From Streptomyces tsukubensis (GTDB lineage Bacteria; Actinomycetota; Actinomycetes; Streptomycetales; Streptomycetaceae): DNA of 64,000 bases. Positions within the stretch are counted from its first letter, which is position 1. Each line of letters begins with the position of its first letter. The notes under the pieces are model-generated. The model ran no database searches. It was not told the DNA's origin and saw only the letters and a list, made by a program, of their open reading frames with translations. Where the stretch lies: contig NZ_CP020700.1 of assembly GCF_003932715.1 (NCBI RefSeq), positions 2,440,501 through 2,504,500 on the forward strand. Reading direction: 5' to 3'. This document shows, piece by piece, positions 36,132 to 45,972 of this stretch. Both the position numbers and the translations under genes were made by a program.

Positions 36132-37169
36132 ATGAATCCCGACGCCCCCCTCCCCCCGGCCCCGGCCCCCTCCCCCGCCGACGCCCCTCTCGACGTACCC
36201 GGCGAACACCAGAGCGTCCTCTCCTCCGCCCAGCTGCGGGAGCACGGCGTCGCGGGAGCGCGGCTCGCCGCACGGTGCCGGCCCGGCGGACCGTGGCAGT
36301 CGCTGCTGCCGGGCGTCTATCTGCTGCGCCGGGGCGTGCCCACGGGCGAGGAGCGGCTGCGCGGCGCCCTGCTGTACGCCGGGCGGCCCGTCGCCCCGCG
36401 GCACCCCGCACCGGAGCCCCGCGGCCGGGCCGCGGCCGTGCTCACCGGGCTCGCCGCACTCGCCCTGCACGGGTTCGCCACCGCGCCCCCGCTGCGCGAG
36501 CTGGACCGGATCGACGTCCTCGTGCCGCGGATCCGCCGGCTGCGTTCGACCGGCTTCGCCCGGATCGTGCGGGCGGCCGCGGTACCGGATCCGGAGTACG
36601 TCACGGGCCTGCCGGTGGCCCCCGTGGCCCGCGCCGTCGCCGACGCCGTCGCGGCGACCGCCGACCCCGGAGCCGTACGGCTGCTGGTGACGGAGGCGGT
36701 CGGCGGCGGGCACTGCGAACCGGCCGCGCTCGTCGCCGAGCTGGACCGGGCCCGGCTGCTGCGGTGCCCGCCCGTCGCCCGGGCGGTGGACGAGCTGCTC
36801 GCCGAGGGCAGGTCCCGGGCCGAGGAGCGGCTCTACTCGCTGGTGTACGCGTACGCCCTGCCCGACCCGCTCTGGAACGTGGACCTGAAGCTGCCCGGCG
36901 GCACTCCGCTCGGCCGGGTCGACGCGTACTGGACCGAGCAGTGCACCGCCGTCCTCCTGGAGGTCCCCGCGGACGGCGGACCGGGGAACGAGGCGCCCGC
37001 CTGCGCGGCGCGCCGCGATCATCTGGAGCGGCTCGGGATCACCGTCATCCCCATGACGCCGCGCGAACTGCGGGACGATCCGGACCGTCAGGCGACCGTG
37101 ATCAGGACCGCCCTGCTGGCCGCGCTGGACCGCGATCCGCCGGCCTATGTAGTGGTCCTCCCCCACTGA
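36132..37169 (+). CDS. Winged-helix / nuclease-fold protein (AbiEi- and DUF559-like)
   Basis: 345 residues. After a 30-residue Pro/Ala tail, residues 30-75 look like the AbiEi N-terminal winged helix (SVLSSAQLREHGVAGARLAA, LLPGVYLLRRG). The C-terminal part (about 250-325: LWNVDLKLPGGTPLGRVDAY, TAVLLEV, HLERLGITVIPMTPREL) resembles the Vsr/DUF559 PD-(D/E)xK fold with Asp and Glu in place. Such two-domain proteins are widespread in actinobacteria and are often labelled type IV antitoxin, but no AbiEii toxin is adjacent. The start codon lacks a good ribosome site. The function is unknown. Confidence 0.75.
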   Translation: MNPDAPLPPAPAPSPADAPLDVPGEHQSVLSSAQLREHGVAGARLAARCRPGGPWQSLLPGVYLLRRGVPTGEERLRGALLYAGRPVAPRHPAPEPRGRAAAVLTGLAALALHGFATAPPLRELDRIDVLVPRIRRLRSTGFARIVRAAAVPDPEYVTGLPVAPVARAVADAVAATADPGAVRLLVTEAVGGGHCEPAALVAELDRARLLRCPPVARAVDELLAEGRSRAEERLYSLVYAYALPDPLWNVDLKLPGGTPLGRVDAYWTEQCTAVLLEVPADGGPGNEAPACAARRDHLERLGITVIPMTPRELRDDPDRQATVIRTALLAALDRDPPAYVVVLPH

Positions 37170-37516
37170 AGCCCGACAGGTGAACCCATCGCGGCCGGAT
37201 GCCGACGGCAGGAACGCGCCGCGGCCGCACCCATCCGGCCAGTCGCCCCACCCGCCCCGTCCGTCCCGCCCATGGGCGCACACCGCGCATGCCGCGTGCA
37301 CCACGCACGTCCGTGCGCTAACTCCCCTTTTCCTCCTCCTTGTTCCCCTTGACGACACCGCCATAGGGGCGGTTTTCTGCCATGGTCACATCACAATTCC
37401 GCGCGGGCTCTCCCCAAACCCCGCCTCCGTACGAAAGGCTGAGCGGTCGTCCGGCACCGCAATCCGGACGACTGCTCCACCCCAGGGAAACCGTTCCTTC
37501 ACCAACAGGGATGCCG
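37170..37516. other. Upstream region of the subtilase gene
   Basis: 347 bases without a gene. TTGACG at 37349-37354 is a good -35 candidate in a locally AT-richer patch (TTTTCCTCCTCCTTGTT around 37328), but I see no clear -10 at 17-18 bases. Confidence 0.4.
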
Positions 37517-40500
37517 ATGACCCCCGAACCCCAGAGCCCCATAACCGGAGGCTCCCCCACCCGGCGCAGACGTGTGGCCCGGATCGCCGCCGCAGCGTCG
37601 CTCGTGACCGCCCTGGTCGCCGCCGGTACCGCTCCGGCCCTCGCGACCGCGCCCGCCGACGACCCCGGCACCGGGACCGCGACCGGCGCCAAGGCCGTAC
37701 CCGCCGCCGACAAGAAGCTCGGCGCGGCGGATGCCGAACTCCTCGCCGAGGCCGAGGCCAAGGGCGAGAAGCAGATCACCGTCATGGTCGCCACCGCCCC
37801 CGGCGCGACCGAGGCGGTCGCCGCCCAGCTCGGTTCCGTCGACGGCGCGAGTGTCGGCAAGACGTACGACGCCCTCGGCTACGTCCGGGCCACGCTCCCC
37901 ACCGCGAAGGCGGAGAGCGCCCTCAAGACCGCCGCCAAGCTCCCCAGCGTCCACGGCATCGACCTCCGCCACGAGGTGAAGCTGGACGACCCGACGCCGG
38001 GCGCCGACACCGTCAAGGCGGCCGCGGGCGCGACCGGCAAGCAGGTCCGCAGCTACCCGGCGCCGGACGCGAAGACGCCCGCGAAGAACCCGTACAACCC
38101 GTCCTTCGAGACGGGCGCGGTCGACTTCGTGAAGAAGAACCCCACGTACGACGGCCGCGGGATCACCATCGGCATCCTCGACTCGGGCGTCGACATCGCC
38201 CACCCCGCGCTCCAGAAGACCACCACCGGCGAGCGCAAGATCGTCGACTGGGTCACCGCGACCGACCCGGTCATCGACGGCGACGGCACCTGGCGCCAGA
38301 TGCGGCTGGAGGTCGCGGGCCCGTCGTTCACGGTCAACGGCCGCGCCTACACCGCGCCCGCCGGGAACTACCGGTTCAACATCTTCGCCGAGGCCGTCAC
38401 CCGCAACGGCGACATGGCCGGCGACCTCAACCGGGACGGCGACACCACCGACACCTGGGCGATGCTGTACGACGCCGCCCAGGGCACCGTCCGGGTGGAC
38501 CTGAACAACAACGCCGACTTCACCGACGACACCGCGATGAAGCCGTACAAGAACGGCTTCCAGATCGGCTACTTCGGACAGGACGACCCGGCGACCCCGA
38601 TCGCCGAGCGCATCCCGTTCGTCATCGAGCTCCGCAAGGACGTCGTCTACAACCCGTCCACCGGCGCCAAGGCCGACTACGCGAGCATCGGCATCATCGA
38701 GGGCTCCCACGGCTCCCACGTCGCCGGTATCACCGCCGCCAACGGCCTCTTCGGCGGCAAGATGAACGGTGCCGCGCCCGGCGCCAAGCTGGTCTCCTCC
38801 CGCGCCTGCTCCTGGAGCGGCGGCTGCACCAACATCGCGCTCACCGAGGGCCTCGCCGATCTGGTGATCAACCGGGGCGTGGACATCGTCAACATCTCCA
38901 TCGGCGGTCTCCCGGCGCTCAACGACGGCAACAACGCCCGCTCGGAGCTGTACAACCGGCTGATCGACTCCTACGGCGTCCAGCTGGTGATCTCCGCGGG
39001 CAACGACGGCCCCGGCACCAACACCCTGGGCGACCCGGGCGTCGCCGACAAGGCGATCTCCGTCGGCGCTTCCATCTCCAAGGAGAGCTGGGCCGCCAAC
39101 TACGGCTCCCTGGTGACGAAGAAGTACCAGATGATGCCGTTCTCGTCGCGCGGCCCGCGGGAGGACGGCGGCTTCACGCCGACCGTCACCGGCCCCGGCT
39201 CGGCCATCCAGACCACCCAGACCTGGTCGCCCGGCGGCCCGGTCCGCGAGGCGGGCTACGAGCTGCCGCCCGGCTACTCCATGATCCAGGGCACCTCGAT
39301 GTCCTCGCCGCAGGTCGCGGGCGCGAGCGCGCTCCTGCTGTCGGCCGCCAAGCAGCGCGGTATCGACCTCACCCCGGCGAAGCTGCGGACCGCCCTCACC
39401 AGCACCGCGAACAAGATCCCCGGGGTCAAGGCGCATGAGCAGGGCGCCGGTCTGATCGACACCGTCGAGGCCTGGAAGTCCGTCAAGGACGGTGTCGGCG
39501 CCCATGAGTACACCGTCAAGGCGCCGGTCGACACCGCGATCGACTTCGCGCTGAAGACCCCCGGCTTCGGCACCGGTCTGTACGACCGCGAGGGCGGCCT
39601 CAAGGCCGGCCAGTCGAAGACGTACGACATCACCGTCACCCGTACCACCGGCCCGGACCGTGCCGTCTGGCACGAGCTGGACTGGCGGAACAACGACGGC
39701 ACCTTCCGGCTGCTCGGCGGCGACCGGGTCCGGCTGCCGCTGAACCAGCCGGTCACCGTCACCGTGCAGGCCCGTCCCAAGTCCGACGGCGTCCACAGCG
39801 CCATTCTGGAGGCGGACGACCCGCGCACCGAGGGCGTCGACAAGCAGATCATGGCGACCGTCGTGGTCTCCACCCCGCTGGCGGCCCCGTCGTACGCCTT
39901 CTCGGCGTCCGGCTCGGTGGAGCGCAACAGCCACCGCTCGTACTTCATCACCGTCCCGGAGGGCGCGAAGACCCTGGAGGTCGCGCTCGGCGGACTGGCG
40001 AAGGACAGCCAGACGCGGTTCATCTCCATCCACCCGTACGGGGTGCAGATGGAGGACAGCGCCACGATCTACTGCTACCCGAACTACCCGAACCCGGCCA
40101 ACACCTGCCGCCCCGACGTGCGCTCGTACGACGAGCCGGCGCCGGGCGTCTGGGAGATCGAGGTCGAGTCGCGGCGGACGTCGCCGCTGCTGAACAACCC
40201 GTACCAGCTCGACGTCACCCTGCTGGGCGCCGACTTCGCCCCGGCCGTGCAGACGCTGCCCGAGGTGAAGGTCGGCACTCCGGCGCCGGTCCAGTGGCAG
40301 GTCACCAATAAGATCGCGCCGATCGACGGACGGCTCGCGGGCGGTTCCCTGGGCTCCGCCAAGGTGACCCGGCCGACCATCAACAAGGGTGAGCTGCAGC
40401 AGACCACCGTGGTGATCGGCGAGGGCGTCGAGCGGCTCGACGTCGCCATCGGCAACACCTCCGACCGGAACGCGGACCTCGACCTGGCGGTCTACAACCA

Positions 40501-40855
40501 GGCCGGTGCCCGGGTCGCCAGCTCCGCGGACGCGGACTCGGAGGAGGCCGTGAGCCTGGTGAAGCCCGCTCCGGGCACGTACCGGATCGTGGTCGACGGC
40601 TACGACGTCGTCCCGGGCGGCACCCAGTACGACTACCGGGACGTCTTCTTCGCCCCCGGCCTCGGGAAGATCACCGTCGACGAGACCCGGCAGCTGAAGC
40701 TCGGCACGGGTGAGTCGGCGCAGGTCGGCGCGGAGGTCGTGGTCGCGGGACCGGCTCCCGAGGGGCGCCAGTTCTTCGGAGACGTACGGCTGGTGAACAC
40801 CCGCGGCACGGCGGCGGGCACCGGCAGCGTGGTGATCGGACAGGTCGTCCCGTAA
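37517..40855 (+). CDS. Large secreted subtilisin-like serine protease (S8, TPPII-like layout)
   Basis: 1112 residues with a signal peptide (RRRRVARIAAAASLVTAL then ALA cleavage near residue 40), a propeptide (to about 150), and an S8 domain with Asp222 (GILDSGVD), His398 (GSHGSHVAG), oxyanion Asn (SAGNDGPG near 495) and Ser594 (GTSMSSP). The 175-residue insert between Asp and His is far longer than in subtilisin and matches the layout of tripeptidyl-peptidase II-like subtilases. Beta-rich C-terminal domains follow, with a pre-peptidase-like fold near the end. Start ATG 37517 (AGGGA upstream); ATG 37511 is an alternative. Confidence 0.93.
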   Translation: MTPEPQSPITGGSPTRRRRVARIAAAASLVTALVAAGTAPALATAPADDPGTGTATGAKAVPAADKKLGAADAELLAEAEAKGEKQITVMVATAPGATEAVAAQLGSVDGASVGKTYDALGYVRATLPTAKAESALKTAAKLPSVHGIDLRHEVKLDDPTPGADTVKAAAGATGKQVRSYPAPDAKTPAKNPYNPSFETGAVDFVKKNPTYDGRGITIGILDSGVDIAHPALQKTTTGERKIVDWVTATDPVIDGDGTWRQMRLEVAGPSFTVNGRAYTAPAGNYRFNIFAEAVTRNGDMAGDLNRDGDTTDTWAMLYDAAQGTVRVDLNNNADFTDDTAMKPYKNGFQIGYFGQDDPATPIAERIPFVIELRKDVVYNPSTGAKADYASIGIIEGSHGSHVAGITAANGLFGGKMNGAAPGAKLVSSRACSWSGGCTNIALTEGLADLVINRGVDIVNISIGGLPALNDGNNARSELYNRLIDSYGVQLVISAGNDGPGTNTLGDPGVADKAISVGASISKESWAANYGSLVTKKYQMMPFSSRGPREDGGFTPTVTGPGSAIQTTQTWSPGGPVREAGYELPPGYSMIQGTSMSSPQVAGASALLLSAAKQRGIDLTPAKLRTALTSTANKIPGVKAHEQGAGLIDTVEAWKSVKDGVGAHEYTVKAPVDTAIDFALKTPGFGTGLYDREGGLKAGQSKTYDITVTRTTGPDRAVWHELDWRNNDGTFRLLGGDRVRLPLNQPVTVTVQARPKSDGVHSAILEADDPRTEGVDKQIMATVVVSTPLAAPSYAFSASGSVERNSHRSYFITVPEGAKTLEVALGGLAKDSQTRFISIHPYGVQMEDSATIYCYPNYPNPANTCRPDVRSYDEPAPGVWEIEVESRRTSPLLNNPYQLDVTLLGADFAPAVQTLPEVKVGTPAPVQWQVTNKIAPIDGRLAGGSLGSAKVTRPTINKGELQQTTVVIGEGVERLDVAIGNTSDRNADLDLAVYNQAGARVASSADADSEEAVSLVKPAPGTYRIVVDGYDVVPGGTQYDYRDVFFAPGLGKITVDETRQLKLGTGESAQVGAEVVVAGPAPEGRQFFGDVRLVNTRGTAAGTGSVVIGQVVP

Positions 40856-40870
40856 CCGGGAGGTCCTGAA

Positions 40871-40895
40871 GGGGTGCCCGGGGCACCGGGCACCC
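40871..40895 (+). terminator. Terminator of the subtilase gene
   Basis: GGGGTGCCCG and CGGGCACCCC pair over 10 bp about 15 bases after the stop, followed by CTTCC. Confidence 0.65.
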
Positions 40896-41114
40896 CCTTC
40901 CACCCATGACACCGCAGCTGACGCGGTGTGTGTTGTACGGCCGCGGCCCTGGTCAGAGGCCGCGGCCGTACGGTACGGAACGGGCGGGCGTCCTGACGGG
41001 CGCCCGCCCGCTCCCTTTCCCGGTGGTCCCCCGTGATCCCCCGTTTCCCGGGTTTCCCCGTGGGGCCCCGGCCCCGTCCCCCGTTCCCGACCGCCCGGTT
41101 CCGGCTCAGCCCCT

Positions 41115-41876
41115 TCACGGGCAGTCGAGTCCCTGTGCCGCCTGCAGACCTTGGTCCACCCAGTCGCGACCGGCGGGGATCTCGTCGCCCACGTAGTAGT
41201 GGCTGGGCTCGCCGTCCCGGTCGAAACGCGACACGACCACGAGCATCCGGGCCCCGACGGTGATCTCCCCGGCGGCCTCCACCGGAAGCCGGAACCGCTC
41301 CCGGTCCGGCCCCCGCTGCGGTTTGAGGTGCGTGTCGATGTCGAGGGTGACCGTCAGCCACGCGGCCGGGCCCCGCTCGGCACGGGCCACGGTCCCCTCC
41401 ACGATCAGCCCCGAGCAGGCCACCAGCTCGCCCGGGCCGAGCCTCATGGAGCCCTCGCCCTCGCTGTCGCCCGCGCGGGGCGCGGACTTGGCGGAGTCGG
41501 ACGCCGACAGCGAGGACGGATGCGCCACGTAGTACTGAATCAGGGTGAAGGCCCCCACCAGGGAGGCGAGCGCGGCGACGGAGGCGGCGAGCACGAACAG
41601 CGGCCGACGGCGACGGCGACGGCCCGCCGGGACCACCGGAACCCGCTCCGGTCCCGGCTGCTCCGGGCCCGTCTCGCCCGGCTGCTCCGGACCGGCCTCC
41701 CGCGGGGGTCCCGCGTCCCGGGCGAGCGTGTCGCCGATCAGCTTGAGCTGCTCACCGAGGAGCGCCATGTCCCGTTCCGCGCTCTCCGCCGCCGCGTCCC
41801 CCTCCCGTACCGGCTCCCCCATCAGGACGGCCATCAGAGGGTCGCTCCCGGCGGTCTCGTCGTGCCTGTCGTGCAT
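41115..41876 (-). CDS. Membrane protein cotranscribed with a sigma factor, anti-sigma-like
   Basis: 253 residues: an acidic cytoplasmic part (1-85) with Glu/Pro repeats (EQPGETGPEQPGPE), an RRRRRR stop-transfer, one membrane helix (about 92-113) and an extracytoplasmic domain of about 140 residues with two Cys. The topology and the 1-base spacing after the sigma stop are those of an anti-sigma factor, but there is no zinc-binding HxxxCxxC motif, so the role is an inference. It may be the sensor of the pair. Confidence 0.8.
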   Translation of the reverse strand: MHDRHDETAGSDPLMAVLMGEPVREGDAAAESAERDMALLGEQLKLIGDTLARDAGPPREAGPEQPGETGPEQPGPERVPVVPAGRRRRRRPLFVLAASVAALASLVGAFTLIQYYVAHPSSLSASDSAKSAPRAGDSEGEGSMRLGPGELVACSGLIVEGTVARAERGPAAWLTVTLDIDTHLKPQRGPDRERFRLPVEAAGEITVGARMLVVVSRFDRDGEPSHYYVGDEIPAGRDWVDQGLQAAQGLDCP

Positions 41877-41877
41877 G

Positions 41878-43609
<1,732 letters not shown>

Positions 43610-43617
43610 CCGCGTAC

Positions 43618-43646
43618 GGTCCGGGGCGCCTCGCGCGCCCCGGACC
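43618..43646 (+). terminator. Terminator of asd
   Basis: GGTCCGGGGCGC and GCGCCCCGGACC pair over 12 bp with a 5-base loop, 8 bases past the stop. Confidence 0.75.
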
Positions 43647-43736
43647 CGGATCTGTGCCCCGGCCCCCGACCGGGCCCCGGTTTGTCGAGCCGGGGCCCGG
43701 TCGCGTGTTCGGTCCCGGGCCGACCTCGGCGGACTC

Positions 43737-43856
43737 GGGCAACGCCACAGCACCCCGCTCGGGCCCGGCCCGGTCCCGGTCCTGCGCCCGGGCTCCGGGC
43801 AACGCCACAGCACCGCGCTCGGGCCGACCCGGTCCCGGTCCCGCGCCCGGGCTAGG
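43737..43856. repeat. 60-bp tandem duplication at the end of the MFS gene
   Basis: Bases 43741-43800 and 43801-43856 are near-identical copies (each begins AACGCCACAGCACC and carries GGTCCCGGTCC and GCGCCCGGGCT). The second copy reaches the MFS stop codon. Confidence 0.8.
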
Positions 43857-45054
43857 AGAGCCCCGCCGCCGGGATCCGCCGCGAGCCCGCCAGGGTGAGC
43901 GCGGCCAGCAGTGCCAGGGCGCCCGCGAGCAGCAGCGCCGCCGCGGTGGACCAGCGGTCCATCGCCGCGCCGCCGCCCGCCGCGCCCAGGGCGATCGACG
44001 CGTTGAAGACGCCCGCGCAGAGACCGGAAACCGCCTCCCGCGCCCCGGGCGCCGCCACGAGCATCCAGTTCTGTGCGGAGACCGAGAGCCCCCCGTACGC
44101 CAGTCCCCACAGCACCAGCAGCACCATGGAGAGCGCGGCGCTCGACCCGGTGAGACCGAGCAGTGGTACGACGGCGGCGAGGGCGGCGGAGACCGTGAGC
44201 AGGGCGCGGCGCGGCGAGCGGGCGGCCGCGGCGCCGCCGAGGAAGTTCCCCGCCACCCCGGCGAGGCCGTAGAGCAGCAGCAGTCCGCCGATCGCCCCGG
44301 CGGGCACTCCGTCGACGCCTTCGAGGACCGGCCTGACATAGGTGTACGCGGTGAAGTGCCCGGTCACCATGAGTGCGACGACGACGAGTCCGGTACGGAC
44401 GGCGGGCATCCGGGTCAGGGCGGCCGTCTCCCGGGGGTGCACGGCCCGTTCCGGGGGCAGCGGCGGCAGCAGCAGGCGGAGTGCTCCGGCCACGGCGAGG
44501 GCGAGTGCGGCGACGGCCGCGAAGCCCCACTCCCAGCAGGTGAGGTGGCCGATGAGGGCGCCCACGGGTATGCCGAGGACGGATGCGAGGGCGATGCCGC
44601 CGAAGACGACGGCGGTGGCACGTCCGGCGGCGGCCGGGGGCACCAGCCGGTGGGCGAGCCCGGCGGCGATGGCCCAGACGCCGCCGATGGCCAGCCCGAC
44701 GGCGATCCGGGCCGCGAGCAGGACGCCGAACCGGGGGGCGAGGGCGGCGACCGCGTTGGCGAGGGCGAGCAGCAGAAGCAGCCAGGTCAGGACGCGCCGC
44801 CGGTCGGCACGGCCGGCGATCGCGGGTAACAGGGGGGCGGCGAAGGCGGCGACGAGGCCGGGGAGGGTGATCGCGAGGCCCGCGGTGCCCTCCGAGACGC
44901 CGAGGTCGCCGCTCATCGGGCTGAGCAGTCCGACGGGCAGCATCTCGCTGGTGACGACGGTGAAGGTGGCGGCGGCTACGGCGAGCACCGCGGCCCGGTC
45001 GTGGAGGGTGCGCGGCGGTCTCGGCGGCGCCCCTCGGGTCAGGTGGGGGGTCAT
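43852..45054 (-). CDS. MFS transporter, drug-efflux type
   Basis: 400 residues with 12 helices. The motif after helix 2 (AGRADRRRVLTWLL) and the helix-4/5 region (RIAVGLAIGGVWAIAAGLAHRLVPP, GRATAVVFGGIALASVLGIPVG) are those of the DHA1/AraJ-like group of proton-driven exporters. The substrate is unknown. The DUF1203 gene lies upstream on the same strand, 204 bases away. Codon use is normal for the window. Confidence 0.9.
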   Translation of the reverse strand: MTPHLTRGAPPRPPRTLHDRAAVLAVAAATFTVVTSEMLPVGLLSPMSGDLGVSEGTAGLAITLPGLVAAFAAPLLPAIAGRADRRRVLTWLLLLLALANAVAALAPRFGVLLAARIAVGLAIGGVWAIAAGLAHRLVPPAAAGRATAVVFGGIALASVLGIPVGALIGHLTCWEWGFAAVAALALAVAGALRLLLPPLPPERAVHPRETAALTRMPAVRTGLVVVALMVTGHFTAYTYVRPVLEGVDGVPAGAIGGLLLLYGLAGVAGNFLGGAAAARSPRRALLTVSAALAAVVPLLGLTGSSAALSMVLLVLWGLAYGGLSVSAQNWMLVAAPGAREAVSGLCAGVFNASIALGAAGGGAAMDRWSTAAALLLAGALALLAALTLAGSRRIPAAGLS

Positions 45055-45258
45055 GCCCCAAGCCTTCGCCGGTCGGCTGTGCGGAACAACGGCGGTTGGC
45101 CGATCCCTTCGTGTCCCGGTCCGGGCGCCCGGGCACCGTCGCGCGACCGCCCCCGGGTACGGAACCGGAAGGTGCCCGGCGGGCCAGGTGGTATGCCGTG
45201 CCGGGGCCGCCCGTCCGTCCGGACCTGCCGCAAAGGGCCCGGGGGCGGTCAGGTCCGG

Positions 45259-45795
45259 TTAGCGGCGCAGTTCGAAGAGGAAGCAGCCGTATTCCGCCGC
45301 CCTGATATGCACCAGGGCGACCGCCGGGTCCGCGAACGCCTCCTCCAGGGCCTGCTCGAAGCCTCCGTCCGGTGCGTCGGTCAGCTCCAGCAGCCGGCCG
45401 CCCCTGATCCGGCCCTTGGCGTCGTAGCGGCGCAGTACCCGCAGGGCGCCCGCGTGGACGAAGGGGAGGTCCGGGCCTGCGGCGGGCGGGCCGCCGCACT
45501 CCTCGGCGTGGACGAAGACCGGGCCCTGTTCGTCGTATGCGCCCGGGTCGGCCCCGGACTCGGCGGCCCAGCGGCGCAGCGGGGCGTACGAGACGAGGGC
45601 GATGGACTCGCCCGGACGGCTTCTGCGCAGGCAGCAGCGGAGCGGGGCGCCGCCCTCGTCGTCGGTGTACGGCAGGCAGGGCCGTCCGGCGTCGTCGGTG
45701 GTGCGGAGCAGGGTGAGGACGGCCGGTTCGATGGGCAGCGGCCGGTGGCGGCGGGCCGCCACGGCCGGGGCCCCCGCGGTGTCTGTGGTGGTCAT
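45259..45795 (-). CDS. DUF1203 protein
   Basis: 178 residues with the family pattern: LPYTDDEGGAPLRCCLRRS near residue 42, ALVSYAPLRRWA, GPVFVHAEEC at about 92-101, VLRRYDAKGRIRGGRLLE and a C-terminal VHIRAAEYGCFLFELRR. DUF1203 proteins are small cytosolic proteins of unknown function with conserved Cys and His residues. The ATG at 45795 has no ribosome site; CAGGCT six bases upstream is a weak -10, so leaderless expression is possible. It is divergent from the second pepN. Confidence 0.85.
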   Translation of the reverse strand: MTTTDTAGAPAVAARRHRPLPIEPAVLTLLRTTDDAGRPCLPYTDDEGGAPLRCCLRRSRPGESIALVSYAPLRRWAAESGADPGAYDEQGPVFVHAEECGGPPAAGPDLPFVHAGALRVLRRYDAKGRIRGGRLLELTDAPDGGFEQALEEAFADPAVALVHIRAAEYGCFLFELRR

Positions 45796-45972
45796 GGGCC
45801 CAGCCTGGCCTGCCGTGCCCCGGGTTTCCGGCGGATATCGGACGTCGCGCTCCGGCGAGCGGTACGCCCGCCGGGGCGGAGCGCGCGGCGCACGCGGGGA
45901 GTACTCGAAGGCGGTCGGCGGGGACCCCATGGAAGGATGGCCGCAAACACCACATAACCGAGGAGACACCGC

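Noticed and set aside
37499..40912. A 1137-residue open frame on the minus strand
   Set aside because: It lies entirely opposite the subtilase gene, whose catalytic motifs are intact. High GC leaves long open shadow frames; the translation is Val/Asp/Gly/Arg-rich without any domain.
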